In this document: positions 54,938 to 63,269 of the stretch, piece after piece
Numbering within the stretch: position 1 is the stretch's first letter
Layout of the letters: each line of letters begins with the position of its first letter
NCBI RefSeq assembly: GCF_039697315.1
Contig: NZ_CP155619.1
Span: forward strand, 6,386,001 to 6,450,000
Length of the DNA: 64,000 bases
DNA from: Pseudomonas abietaniphila
GTDB lineage: Bacteria; Pseudomonadota; Gammaproteobacteria; Pseudomonadales; Pseudomonadaceae
Reading direction: 5' to 3'
The notes under the pieces: model-generated
Seen by the model: the letters and a program-made list of their open reading frames with translations, nothing else
Told to the model about the DNA's origin: nothing
Databases searched by the model: none
Program-made: the position numbers and the translations under genes

Positions 54938-54965
54938 GCTTCGTATAATGTATATTATGTTAAAT
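54938..54965 (+). promoter_or_regulatory. dif site (XerC/XerD), rebuilt at the prophage right end
   Basis: GCTTCGTATAA-TGTATA-TTATGTTAAAT. The centre and XerD arm equal the E. coli dif; the XerC arm comes from the phage (TTCGTATAA). This is the chromosome-dimer resolution site, placed at the replication terminus. The phage sequence ends inside it, at 54949, which marks the exchange point. Confidence 0.9.
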
Positions 54966-55047
54966 CTTGTTTCTGACGCTTATGGTGGATGTACATTTTT
55001 GCACGTCTATATTCCAGTAATTCATCAACTGTGACCGTTGCGAAACG

Positions 55048-55700
55048 AGGACAAAATGAGCGATCGTCGCTCTGGAGGCCTTGTGAATAAAGGCGTTCAG
55101 CCCACTTCTCCTGTGCCAAAACTCACTTTTTTTAACGATATCCGGACACTGATCGGCAGGCATGGATTCTCTAACCCATTGATTTTTATGAAATCATGTT
55201 CAAACGGTTGTATGAGGCGTTTCTTTCAATATCGCTTAATTGCGGACACTACTACCGAATCTGCGCGACGATTCGGGGCCATCGAAACCCAATGAAACCG
55301 GGGCATCCAGCCGACTTTTTGAGATATGAGGACAAAAACCGAGTCGCCGGCCTACTTTGCGAATTCAGGACAAAAACAGAAATTATCCAGAGACCATTGG
55401 GGATTCGTTTGGGGCCTTAAACTCACTTTTACAAGCGTACATGCCGCTGTTTTCGGGGCTTTCAGAGTTTTCTTCAACGTTGAGCTGCCGTGGCAGCATT
55501 CCCACGAAAATCTGGGATGTCTTGATCTGCGGCCTGTCCCGAAGCTCTCGTTTGACGAATTCAGGACAAAAACCGCAACGCTTGGACGCTGCTTGACCAG
55601 GCGAAGCCCCTACTGACGGGGCATTCATCTATTTGGGCGAATTAAGGACAAAATCCGAATGGAAGATTTCATTCACGTATTAAGGACAAAAACCGAGGAG
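55048..55700 (+). repeat. AGGACAAAA motif array
   Basis: AGGACAAAA occurs six times in one orientation, at 55048, 55329, 55367, 55563, 55645 and 55683. Most copies extend to GAATTcAGGACAAAAaCCG-like forms. AAACTCACTTTT also recurs at about 55119 and 55421. No gene is convincing in 54966-56135. Iterated motifs of this type fit transposase or recombinase binding sites at an element end. The nearest recombinase begins at 56136. Confidence 0.55.
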
Positions 55701-56135
55701 GAAAACCCGATCGTGGAATGGGCCACTTAATATATGGCTAAAATTGCCTGGCTTTGCTGTCCCATATTCGTGACTGAAGCTTCCTGCCATTACTATCTCT
55801 ATGTTCTAAAACATACGGCTTTAATTGTCGGCGCGCGGCGCGCCAACTAAAGACGGTTGTTGTCGAGGGCTCATAGTTGCAGGGTTCGACATGAGGATGA
55901 GTGCTCGCGTGCGCATAAGAAACATTCTTGAAGGTGTCAAGCGGTGAAAGTGAGTTGTCAGATAAAAGGTGGATAGTTGCGGGACTGTAAAGATGGCGGT
56001 AGTATCGGGTTTCCGATTAACTGTAATGTCGGCTTGACGAGATGCTCGACTGGGAAGGGAGGATTGAAACTTCCTAGAACAGTCAGAATAGGAAGTTCTC
56101 ATCAAGCCGTTCATTCATGCTGGGCTGTTGCTTGT

Positions 56136-57434
56136 ATGACCATTTCCACCTACCCACTATTTGAATCCCATGATGATTTTCTAGATCAGGATTTTGCTGT
56201 GGGTCGGTCATCTATACGCAGCGTCAATGACTACTTGGAAAGTTTCGATGAAGAGCTTCTGGCCATCGACGGGTACCTGGCCGCGCGCGCGTACCTGCGG
56301 CATTATGCGGAAAACCCCCTGACTTTTAGCACCTATCGCTGTCAAGTCGAGCGCCTCTTGCTTTGGTCGTTGAATGTTCTAAAAAAGCCGATCACCGAAC
56401 TTAAACGCCTTGATGCTGAGGCGTTTTTAGCGTTTTGTAAAAATCCGCCGACTAGTTGGGTTGGGCCCATTATCCGTAATCGCTTTCTGGATAATGAAGA
56501 TTCGACAACTACGCTGACGCATCCTGTGGTAATGAACCCCAAATGGAGGCCATTTACGCAAAAGACGCCGAAACAATTCCGGGATGACTTAGTTAATTCC
56601 GACGACCACGCGTCTCAAGGGTATCACTCGTCCAAAGGCTCAATGGGCAATGTCTTCAAAATTTGCAGTGGTTTTTATGAGTACTTGATTGAGGAAGATC
56701 TGGCGGGGACTAATCCGTTCCGTAAAGTCACCAAAAAGAATCAGTACAACGCCACTCCTGATGACGGGGCAGTTACGCGAGCACTGACGCCGCTGCAATG
56801 GGACTACGTATTGGATACCGCTGAGGCCATGGCGGCCACTGAGCCGAATAAACATGAGCGCACGTTGTTTATCTTGATTACGATGTTCAGTATGTATCTC
56901 CGGATTTCAGATATTGCAGGTCGCAGTAACTGGAAACCAACGATGGGCGACTTTCGCCGTGATCAAGAAGGTAACTGGTGGTTCCATGTCATCGGTAAGG
57001 GCAATAAATCTGCCAAGATCGCCGTGCGGGACGATTATGTCACCGGCTACCTCACGCGGTACCGTCGATTTTTGGGGCTCTCGCCATTGCCGGAGTATCA
57101 AGAGAAGACGCCGCTGATCACCACCCTGAGCGGTCGATCAGGCCTCTCCGATCGACAAGTGCGCGCCCTCCTCCAGGCGGTTTTTGACAACGCCCTGAAC
57201 CGCATGCGCATTGAAGGCCGTGAAGCTTATGAGATGGACAGCCTGCGGGCAGCTTCCTCGCACTGGCTGCGCCATACCTCTGCAACGTTTGATGCGCCGT
57301 TTCGGAACGCCAAAGACTTGCAGAGTGATCTTCGGCATTCCAACCTGGCAACGACTCAGAACACGTACTACCACTCACACGATCAGGAACGTGCACACTC
57401 AATCAAGCGTCTAGGTTTACGCGATCGCGGGTAA
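56136..57434 (+). CDS. Tyrosine recombinase/integrase
   Basis: The protein has 432 residues from the ATG at 56136 (MTISTYPLFESHDDFLDQDF); a longer frame to 55977 lacks a start signal and reads poorly. A SAM-like core-binding domain (RAYLRHYAENPLTFSTYRCQ) precedes the catalytic domain. The residues are visible: Arg in MYLRISDIAGR, Lys in GKGNKSAKI, HWLRHTSAT with His and Arg, LRHSNLATT with the second His, and the nucleophile in QNTYYHS. It is a stand-alone integrase. It is not needed by the XerCD-dependent phage, so it may belong to the element marked by the AGGACAAAA repeats. Confidence 0.9.
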   Translation: MTISTYPLFESHDDFLDQDFAVGRSSIRSVNDYLESFDEELLAIDGYLAARAYLRHYAENPLTFSTYRCQVERLLLWSLNVLKKPITELKRLDAEAFLAFCKNPPTSWVGPIIRNRFLDNEDSTTTLTHPVVMNPKWRPFTQKTPKQFRDDLVNSDDHASQGYHSSKGSMGNVFKICSGFYEYLIEEDLAGTNPFRKVTKKNQYNATPDDGAVTRALTPLQWDYVLDTAEAMAATEPNKHERTLFILITMFSMYLRISDIAGRSNWKPTMGDFRRDQEGNWWFHVIGKGNKSAKIAVRDDYVTGYLTRYRRFLGLSPLPEYQEKTPLITTLSGRSGLSDRQVRALLQAVFDNALNRMRIEGREAYEMDSLRAASSHWLRHTSATFDAPFRNAKDLQSDLRHSNLATTQNTYYHSHDQERAHSIKRLGLRDRG

Positions 57435-57567
57435 CCGTCCTTAGCTCTAGACGTGCCGAGGCGTTCCGATAGCTGCTGATTAGTCGTTTGATGTAAGGGT
57501 TCGCGCCTTCTGCCCGAGGGCTGTTGTGTCTCGCCACCCAGGGTGAGGAACGAACCCCGCCTCATTT

Positions 57568-57786
57568 TTATTCGATGTGAGCAAGTACCTGCTCAAGTTT
57601 CTCCTGCGACCAAAGCAGATCCTTGCCGTTCTCCCTGGAGCAGTGCAGCACCTGCCCAGGATTCATCCTGTTCAGTTGGCGGACAGTACTGGCAACCGTC
57701 GCCTGATGCACTTTGGTGGCAATGTTCAGGTTGTGCTCATGGAGCTGTTCGCCGGTGAAAACATGAATGTCGAGGTTGTAAGTCAT
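57568..57786 (-). CDS. Small protein of unknown function
   Basis: The protein has 72 residues from the ATG at 57786 with GGAGGG upstream. It starts MTYNLDIHVFTGEQLHEHNL, with a beta-type start then helices. No family recognised. It lies downstream of jetD on the same strand, with 256 bases between. Confidence 0.6.
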   Translation of the reverse strand: MTYNLDIHVFTGEQLHEHNLNIATKVHQATVASTVRQLNRMNPGQVLHCSRENGKDLLWSQEKLEQVLAHIE

Positions 57787-58042
57787 AGTGTGCCCTCCTC
57801 GCTCAGAATGTGCTGGGTTGCGAAGTTAATGTAGGCCACCCAAATCCCCCTGCAAAGCAATCACCAAGGCATGAGCATCCCCGGCGACCAGCGGCTGGGA
57901 TGTCTCTCTGCCAGTTCACCCAGCTCGCATGCCCAGGATCAATCTGGACAATCCCGATTCCGGCGTCTCGCAACGATCCCAAGGCCACTGACGGTCTGAG
58001 CCGACTCCTCCTCCACGTTCGCGAGCTAAATACCCGCTTGGA
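57787..58042. other. Gap with possible gene fragments
   Basis: Minus-strand frames here read like pieces of protein in two different frames (for example QIDPGHASWVNWQRDIP and ELAERHPSRWSPGMLMPW), which suggests a decayed gene. I cannot name it. Confidence 0.3.
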
Positions 58043-59206
58043 TCAGGGCTTTGCTTCTCCTTGAGGTGATACCCACCTCTCCAATGCCGCCCATACTTCC
58101 TGTCGAGGGATAAATTCTTGCTCCAGCCGGCCTTTCCGACTCGCCACCAGCCGCAAGTACAATGCAGCCTCAGCTGACGTTAAGCCAGCTGGCGGCGTGT
58201 CATGAGCCCGCACAGGCTCTCTAACAGCTGACCTGGACTTGTGCCCGTCATACACGTCTTCGGACATCAGCAATGAGGTCACTCCTAAATGCTTCACACG
58301 CGCACGAGCGAGCATCCTCAGTCCCCAGGTATCTATGTCCCCCCAATAAGCGACTGACTTGTCACGTAGCTGAGCAGAACAAAGCCACTCCAAATCTAGC
58401 CCACATCCTAAAACCGCAATGGTCTCAGGTAGCTCAAGCAGGTGATGGAGGCATTTTTGATTCTCTACGACTAAGAGGCGCGTCCCAGGCAGCGCAACTT
58501 GAGCAAGCTCGGAAGTCGTGACCTGCTGTCGATTGAATGGCAGGAGACCTGTTTCGAGTGGTGTAACCAGTACCCAATGGCTCGTATCGTCGTACGCGTC
58601 CAAAAAACCACAGAGCCCCTGCATTGATGCTTCCCCCTCGAACAGGACGTCGAGCATCTTTCTTAGGAGCAATTCGTTCCGCTCAAAAAATTTGGTGTCT
58701 ACACCATATCCGGACAGTAACCTGAGCGGCAGTCCCTGCGCACATCCTGGAGACAATTGCGAGGCCAATACCGCGGCCTGAATTACCTCTTCTTTCGGCT
58801 TGCCCCTCCAGAGGCTACGCCGCGTGATCAGCAACTTTCGAAAATCAGCAGGTACTCGCTCTACCAGGTATCCCAGCGCAGCATACTCTTCGCTTACCGA
58901 ACGGCGGGATGCCGCTACAACCCACTCGGATGGGTTGCGGAGACACCATTTCATAGGGACGCTGACCGTTTCGGCGCCGCTGCGATACGCGACATCAGCC
59001 CATTCAATCGTTCCGACTTTCACCTCGCGCCAGGCTTCAACATGTCTTTGAACCTTTGAGGTATGTGAGCTGAAGCTCTGGGCTGAAGGCTTGCCGATAT
59101 TCAGCACCATGGGCCACGCCAAAGGATTGAGTAGCTGCTTGAGACGTACACTTGGCAGCTCCCATTGGCGGGCCAACTTCTGACGGAGTTCCTCCGGAGG
59201 TTTCAT
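58043..59206 (-). CDS. jetD: Wadjet nuclease subunit JetD (DUF3322/DUF2220, Toprim)
   Basis: The 387-residue protein has an N-terminal DUF3322-like region (about 1-190). The DUF2220 Toprim part follows with VVENQ (catalytic Glu at about 248) and WGDIDTWGL (Asp at about 290 and 292), the metal-binding set of topoisomerase-like nucleases. JetD cleaves DNA once the SMC complex has extruded a small circle. It starts 6 bases after jetC. It equals MksG in the MksBFEG naming. Confidence 0.92.
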   Translation of the reverse strand: MKPPEELRQKLARQWELPSVRLKQLLNPLAWPMVLNIGKPSAQSFSSHTSKVQRHVEAWREVKVGTIEWADVAYRSGAETVSVPMKWCLRNPSEWVVAASRRSVSEEYAALGYLVERVPADFRKLLITRRSLWRGKPKEEVIQAAVLASQLSPGCAQGLPLRLLSGYGVDTKFFERNELLLRKMLDVLFEGEASMQGLCGFLDAYDDTSHWVLVTPLETGLLPFNRQQVTTSELAQVALPGTRLLVVENQKCLHHLLELPETIAVLGCGLDLEWLCSAQLRDKSVAYWGDIDTWGLRMLARARVKHLGVTSLLMSEDVYDGHKSRSAVREPVRAHDTPPAGLTSAEAALYLRLVASRKGRLEQEFIPRQEVWAALERWVSPQGEAKP

Positions 59207-59212
59207 GTTTGG

Positions 59213-62200
59213 TTACTGCGGCTCACTGGGGGCGCTGTCCCCAGTTGTATCACCTTTCCCTTTCCTGTCCCGGTAGTATTTTTCGAGCGCCTCCCAGCTC
59301 ATGGATACCATCGTTGATAGCCCATCTTTCTTGTGAACGACAATCGCAGAGCGGGTATGAAGCCGCAACAGGCGCAACTCTTTGTTTGGAGTAATGAAGA
59401 TCGCATGAAGGCCGAACTCCTTAAGGGCGGCTATGATCCGTGCCGCAACACTTGGTGAGCTCTTCGAGAACGCTTCGTCCAGCACGATGGTGCCGAATAG
59501 CGGCCGGCTCTCACCCATAGGACACAAGGCATAACCCAAGGATGCAGTTAGGACGTATGAGGCGACAATTTCCTTTTCGCCACCGCTGTCGCCTTGAGAA
59601 CCTTTCCTCCCTTCTGTTGCCACGCCAGTAGCCGAGTCGACAACAGACACTGAAAACGCCAACCGGAATCTCGGGTCTAGCATTGCCCTTGCCGAAACGT
59701 TCCGGCTCTTCGCGCACGCGTCTTTTAGAACCTCTACTAAGCTCTTCAGTGCTCGATAATGGGTTTCACCTGTGTCATTGACGAACCGAGCAGAAGCCAG
59801 CTTGCGCTGCGAGGCATGCAGGTAACGTAGGCTTTCATGTATGACCTTGCTGGTAACCAAGCGAAGGTATTTACCCGATTGGAATTCAACCCGACGTAAC
59901 GTGCTGTTCAGTTCGTCTATCCGCTCCTCAATTAGTATCACTTCCTGGTCGATATAGCTGAGCAGTTGGGTGACACCGTCGTCAGATGAGCGATTGAGAT
60001 AGGTAAGAAAACGATCGACCTTTTCTGGCAGGGCTTCTTCAGTGAGCACTCGCAAACGTTCGATGTAAGCAGGTACATCGGCCAGGTCGCGCCCCACGTC
60101 AGCTAGTGCCCCTGTATCCCGGCTTTTGGCATCGGACATTTTTCTGACCAGGTCACCCTGTAGCTCAACAAGCTGATCATTATTTTTACTAATACGTCGA
60201 CTGAGGGTTTCGTAGCTCTCCCGCTCAATATCATTGAGATTCTGCAGCTCACTGGTATCGAGCCTTGGAAGGTATTTTGCGGCAGCGGAGCGCTCTACAC
60301 CCGTCATCCCAAGCTCGGCGCGACTGAACGTTTTCTCGACCATCACGGCGGCGCTGTCACGCCCCTTTTCAGACAACGCGTAAGCGACTTTCGCATGAAT
60401 ATGTGCATCTTCAATCGAGTCTCTCTTGGCTATGGCCTCATCCAGTAGCTTTTTCGCCAAAGCAACATCGGTCTCCGGGCGTGTCAGGTAATCAAGCTGT
60501 CCCTGCAGGTCAATTAACTGATTATTCGCGCCAGGAAGGTCGATGAGGGTGAACTCGACGTCCCTGATTGACAGGTAGGCGGAATTGGCCTCCTCAAGGC
60601 TGCCCAAACGATCTTGTGCTGCGCGTACCGCATCAACTGCAGCAACAAGCTTTAGGTCAACGCTCGCAACCTGCTTGCCCAAATAGGCCAACCGATCCCG
60701 GTTATCAAAGCCGGTGACCCAGTCGGCGCTGAGCAACTTTTGATCCCGCTTCTCGTAGAAATGGGACTTCCCTGACATCAGCCCCTCTTTGGTCATTGCA
60801 TGAGGGATCGAGAGCAAAGCATCTGGATCAGCAACACAGTGGCGATCATTATCAGCAATCAGCGCTTCCACTGCCTTGCGGTAGGGATGTGCTTTGAACT
60901 CGAGCTTGCGGGCATAACCGTCTTGGAAAAAACTACGCGGTTCGACGTCAAGGTAAGTCTCAAGAATCCTTACGTGTAAGTGATTGTGGCGCGAGTTGAT
61001 CCATTGCAAAGCAGCCCTTGCCCTGTCGGGCGAGACCAAGACGCGAAGACGATGGCCACCAATTGCTCGTTCTATAGCTCCTCGCCAGGCTTGATCGTCG
61101 GGTTTGACCTGTACAAGCTCTGCCACAAATGGCAGTTCTACTTCATTCACATCAAGGTGTGCCGCCAATTGGCTGCGGAACTGATGATACTCGCCTGGTA
61201 TGTTCGATCCCGGCCGGCGTCTTATCTCATCGATTTCTTGATGCAAGGTAAGAAGCTGGGCCCGCACCTCCGACTCGACAATCCCACGCTGAAATGTCTG
61301 GCTACGCTGTTCTTTCATTACATCCGCTAGGGCAACACATTGCTTGACTGCCTGCGCTTTGTTCAAAGTCAGAGAATCGAAGGATATCTCTTCAGGCAGG
61401 CCCAATTTTCGTACAAGGTGCTGGTACTGAGCGGAGTAATTGGCTCTGACTTCTCGTACGGCTTCCCATTCCTCAACCCGTTTGCGCAGTTGATCAATGC
61501 TGGCGCCACCTTTCTGAAGATAGGTTTGGAGATGGATATCACACTGCTGTTTCCACTCATCTCGCTGGTCACCGAGTTGCTGCAGAAGCAGCGCGGACTC
61601 CTCAGTTGCTATGTCCAGCCTTCTTTTTTCTGCCAACCAGAGTTGATGGGACTGTTCTGCGAACCAGACCGGGGCTATCGTCTCGACCGCCTTCAGCTCT
61701 TGGAGGCTATCTGACTGCTTCTTGAAGGCCTCCCAGCATTCCGCAATCGGCTTCAGTGATTTCTGCTGCGCACGTGCAATCTCCAGCTCTTGGTGAATTT
61801 CACTGAGATCTTCAAAGCTCTTAACCACTTCCGCCGCACGGCCGAACGCAGACCGATCATCCAATACCAGCTCGCGAAAGATTGAATCAATATCAGTTAA
61901 TTGTTTGATGCCCGCAGCGCGGTTCAGCAGCGAGAACGCATTGTCGCCGACTTGAAACAAAGCACGCACCCGTGCCAGATACTCCTTTCGAGTCCCGTGC
62001 AGCCAGAAGTTTTGAACATTCTTCTCGATTCGACCTAGGCCGCGCTTACCCTCATCGTGATAAGCGACGAGCCAAGCCTCCAAGGTCTGTTCAGGGTTTT
62101 GCGTAAGTATCCAGCACTTCTCCATCTCTGTAGCTGCTGAGCTGGTGCCTTCGAACGAGAAGAGCGCGGCCAAACGAACCATTTCGTCTCCTCGTCGTAA

Positions 62201-62524
62201 AGTCGCACAGATCCCAGAAATAGTTCGTCCTGGGCGAGCACTCGGATGCTTCGGGCTCTTGCTTTCTCCCGGCCCTGATGCACCTCGCACGTAAGACACC
62301 AAATCCCTGTCGCTCTCAACTCCCCCCGTCGAGGCGAGGTTATAGCGTGGGTTTGCGCAGATGAGCGTCATGAAGGCGTCGATGAACGTCGTTTTTCCGC
62401 TGCCGGTTGTTCCGACTAGCGATGTCCCTGCGGGATCAATTGGGGTCTGGTGAAAGCCGTCATAGCTGCCCCAGTTGTACAGCTCCATTGCGGTCAAAAC
62501 GTAACTGCCAGTCGCGCTTTTCAT
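59213..62524 (-). CDS. jetC: Wadjet SMC-like ATPase JetC
   Basis: The 1103-residue protein has Walker A GTTGSGKTT at residues 38-46, long coiled coils on both sides of a central hinge-like part (about 500-650), the signature motif in GDSGGEKE near 978-985 and Walker B TIVLDEAF near 1012-1018. This is the condensin-like motor (MksB equivalent) that extrudes DNA loops and senses small circles. Its ATG overlaps the jetB stop by 4 bases, indicating coupled translation. Confidence 0.94.
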   Translation of the reverse strand: MKSATGSYVLTAMELYNWGSYDGFHQTPIDPAGTSLVGTTGSGKTTFIDAFMTLICANPRYNLASTGGVESDRDLVSYVRGASGPGESKSPKHPSARPGRTISGICATLRRGDEMVRLAALFSFEGTSSAATEMEKCWILTQNPEQTLEAWLVAYHDEGKRGLGRIEKNVQNFWLHGTRKEYLARVRALFQVGDNAFSLLNRAAGIKQLTDIDSIFRELVLDDRSAFGRAAEVVKSFEDLSEIHQELEIARAQQKSLKPIAECWEAFKKQSDSLQELKAVETIAPVWFAEQSHQLWLAEKRRLDIATEESALLLQQLGDQRDEWKQQCDIHLQTYLQKGGASIDQLRKRVEEWEAVREVRANYSAQYQHLVRKLGLPEEISFDSLTLNKAQAVKQCVALADVMKEQRSQTFQRGIVESEVRAQLLTLHQEIDEIRRRPGSNIPGEYHQFRSQLAAHLDVNEVELPFVAELVQVKPDDQAWRGAIERAIGGHRLRVLVSPDRARAALQWINSRHNHLHVRILETYLDVEPRSFFQDGYARKLEFKAHPYRKAVEALIADNDRHCVADPDALLSIPHAMTKEGLMSGKSHFYEKRDQKLLSADWVTGFDNRDRLAYLGKQVASVDLKLVAAVDAVRAAQDRLGSLEEANSAYLSIRDVEFTLIDLPGANNQLIDLQGQLDYLTRPETDVALAKKLLDEAIAKRDSIEDAHIHAKVAYALSEKGRDSAAVMVEKTFSRAELGMTGVERSAAAKYLPRLDTSELQNLNDIERESYETLSRRISKNNDQLVELQGDLVRKMSDAKSRDTGALADVGRDLADVPAYIERLRVLTEEALPEKVDRFLTYLNRSSDDGVTQLLSYIDQEVILIEERIDELNSTLRRVEFQSGKYLRLVTSKVIHESLRYLHASQRKLASARFVNDTGETHYRALKSLVEVLKDACAKSRNVSARAMLDPRFRLAFSVSVVDSATGVATEGRKGSQGDSGGEKEIVASYVLTASLGYALCPMGESRPLFGTIVLDEAFSKSSPSVAARIIAALKEFGLHAIFITPNKELRLLRLHTRSAIVVHKKDGLSTMVSMSWEALEKYYRDRKGKGDTTGDSAPSEPQ

Positions 62525-63267
62525 GGCCGTTCCTCCCCTTCTTCAGCTGCTGGGGTCAATCGATCCAGGCTCACACCGTAGGTTTCCAGCCATTGGATCA
62601 ATGCAGAGAGATTCTCAGGGTTCGCGACATGAGCGATTAACGGGCGAATGGTGAAACGGTCACTACCGTCGATCGTTGTCACGAGGTGGTGATTTTTCAA
62701 TTGGTCAAGGAGGTTGAGTGCTCGAGCTCGGTCTTTGAGGTCGCTGCCCGGATCGCCCAGATAGGCATGGAGTTGTGTGATTACGTCATCAACGGTCATT
62801 TGAGCGATGCCGGCTCCTACTCCGCTTTCCATTTCGAAAGCGATGAGATGCTGACGTAGCAGCGCGATCAGCAGAGTTTGCTCAAGGTTGAATGTATGTC
62901 GGCGGACTAAGGGATGTGTCCACCCATCTGCGGTATCGCCTGGTTGCTGCCGTACGACAACAAACGCCAAGCCCCTGATCTCGTCAAAGCGCACGCTGAG
63001 ATCAAAGGGCTCCAGGATCCGCTCCATCAGCTCCGCATTCGCAACTGCTGCCCTGTAGAGATGTGAATCTTCCGACTCCTCAATATCCCCATTTTTGTAT
63101 AATTGCTGGACAGCCTCTCGAACAACGCGAGTGGTACGTAAATCATCGTCTTGTGCTTCGAAAGGCTCTATTTCAGGCTCCTCCGTATCTGATTCTTGCC
63201 CCCTGTCTTCGTTGGGCCCTTCCTGGTTGATTGGTGAACCTGTTAATTCATCAAAAACGCTCGGCAT
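62521..63267 (-). CDS. jetB: Wadjet subunit JetB (DUF4194, kite-like)
   Basis: The protein has 248 residues from the ATG at 63267 (MPSVFDELTG), preceded by GGGAG. The N-terminal 45 residues are acidic and probably disordered. The folded part, with HLYRAAVANAELMERIL, LAFVVVRQQPG and the TLLIALLRQHL helix, matches DUF4194 (MksE equivalent), which dimerises and bridges JetA to the SMC heads. It begins 2 bases after jetA ends. Confidence 0.9.
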   Translation of the reverse strand: MPSVFDELTGSPINQEGPNEDRGQESDTEEPEIEPFEAQDDDLRTTRVVREAVQQLYKNGDIEESEDSHLYRAAVANAELMERILEPFDLSVRFDEIRGLAFVVVRQQPGDTADGWTHPLVRRHTFNLEQTLLIALLRQHLIAFEMESGVGAGIAQMTVDDVITQLHAYLGDPGSDLKDRARALNLLDQLKNHHLVTTIDGSDRFTIRPLIAHVANPENLSALIQWLETYGVSLDRLTPAAEEGEERP

Positions 63268-63269
63268 GA

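Larger units (their letters stand above)
35410..54949 (+). mobile_element. Tandem array of three filamentous prophages plus a partial copy
   Basis: The whole block repeats with a period of 6467 bases: every gene start recurs at +6467 and +12934. Predicted proteins of the three units are identical, and the DNA stretches I compared showed no difference; I did not compare every base. The 139 bases at 35410-35548 equal 54811-54949, so the array is three units plus that overlap. Gene content and order are those of an inovirus. It has no integrase, and its right end rebuilds a dif site, which points to XerC/XerD integration. Tandem copies allow virion production by rolling-circle replication. Confidence 0.93.
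48483..54949 (+). mobile_element. Filamentous prophage unit 3
   Basis: Third 6467-base unit. Its right end abuts the dif core. Confidence 0.9.

Noticed and set aside
55326..55616. 96-residue open frame right of dif
   Set aside because: It translates the AGGACAAAA repeats (recurrent RTKT-like residues) and has no start signal or known pattern.
55048..55700. CRISPR array
   Set aside because: Repeats are about 9-19 bases, irregularly spaced (38 to 281 bases) and variable; no cas genes.
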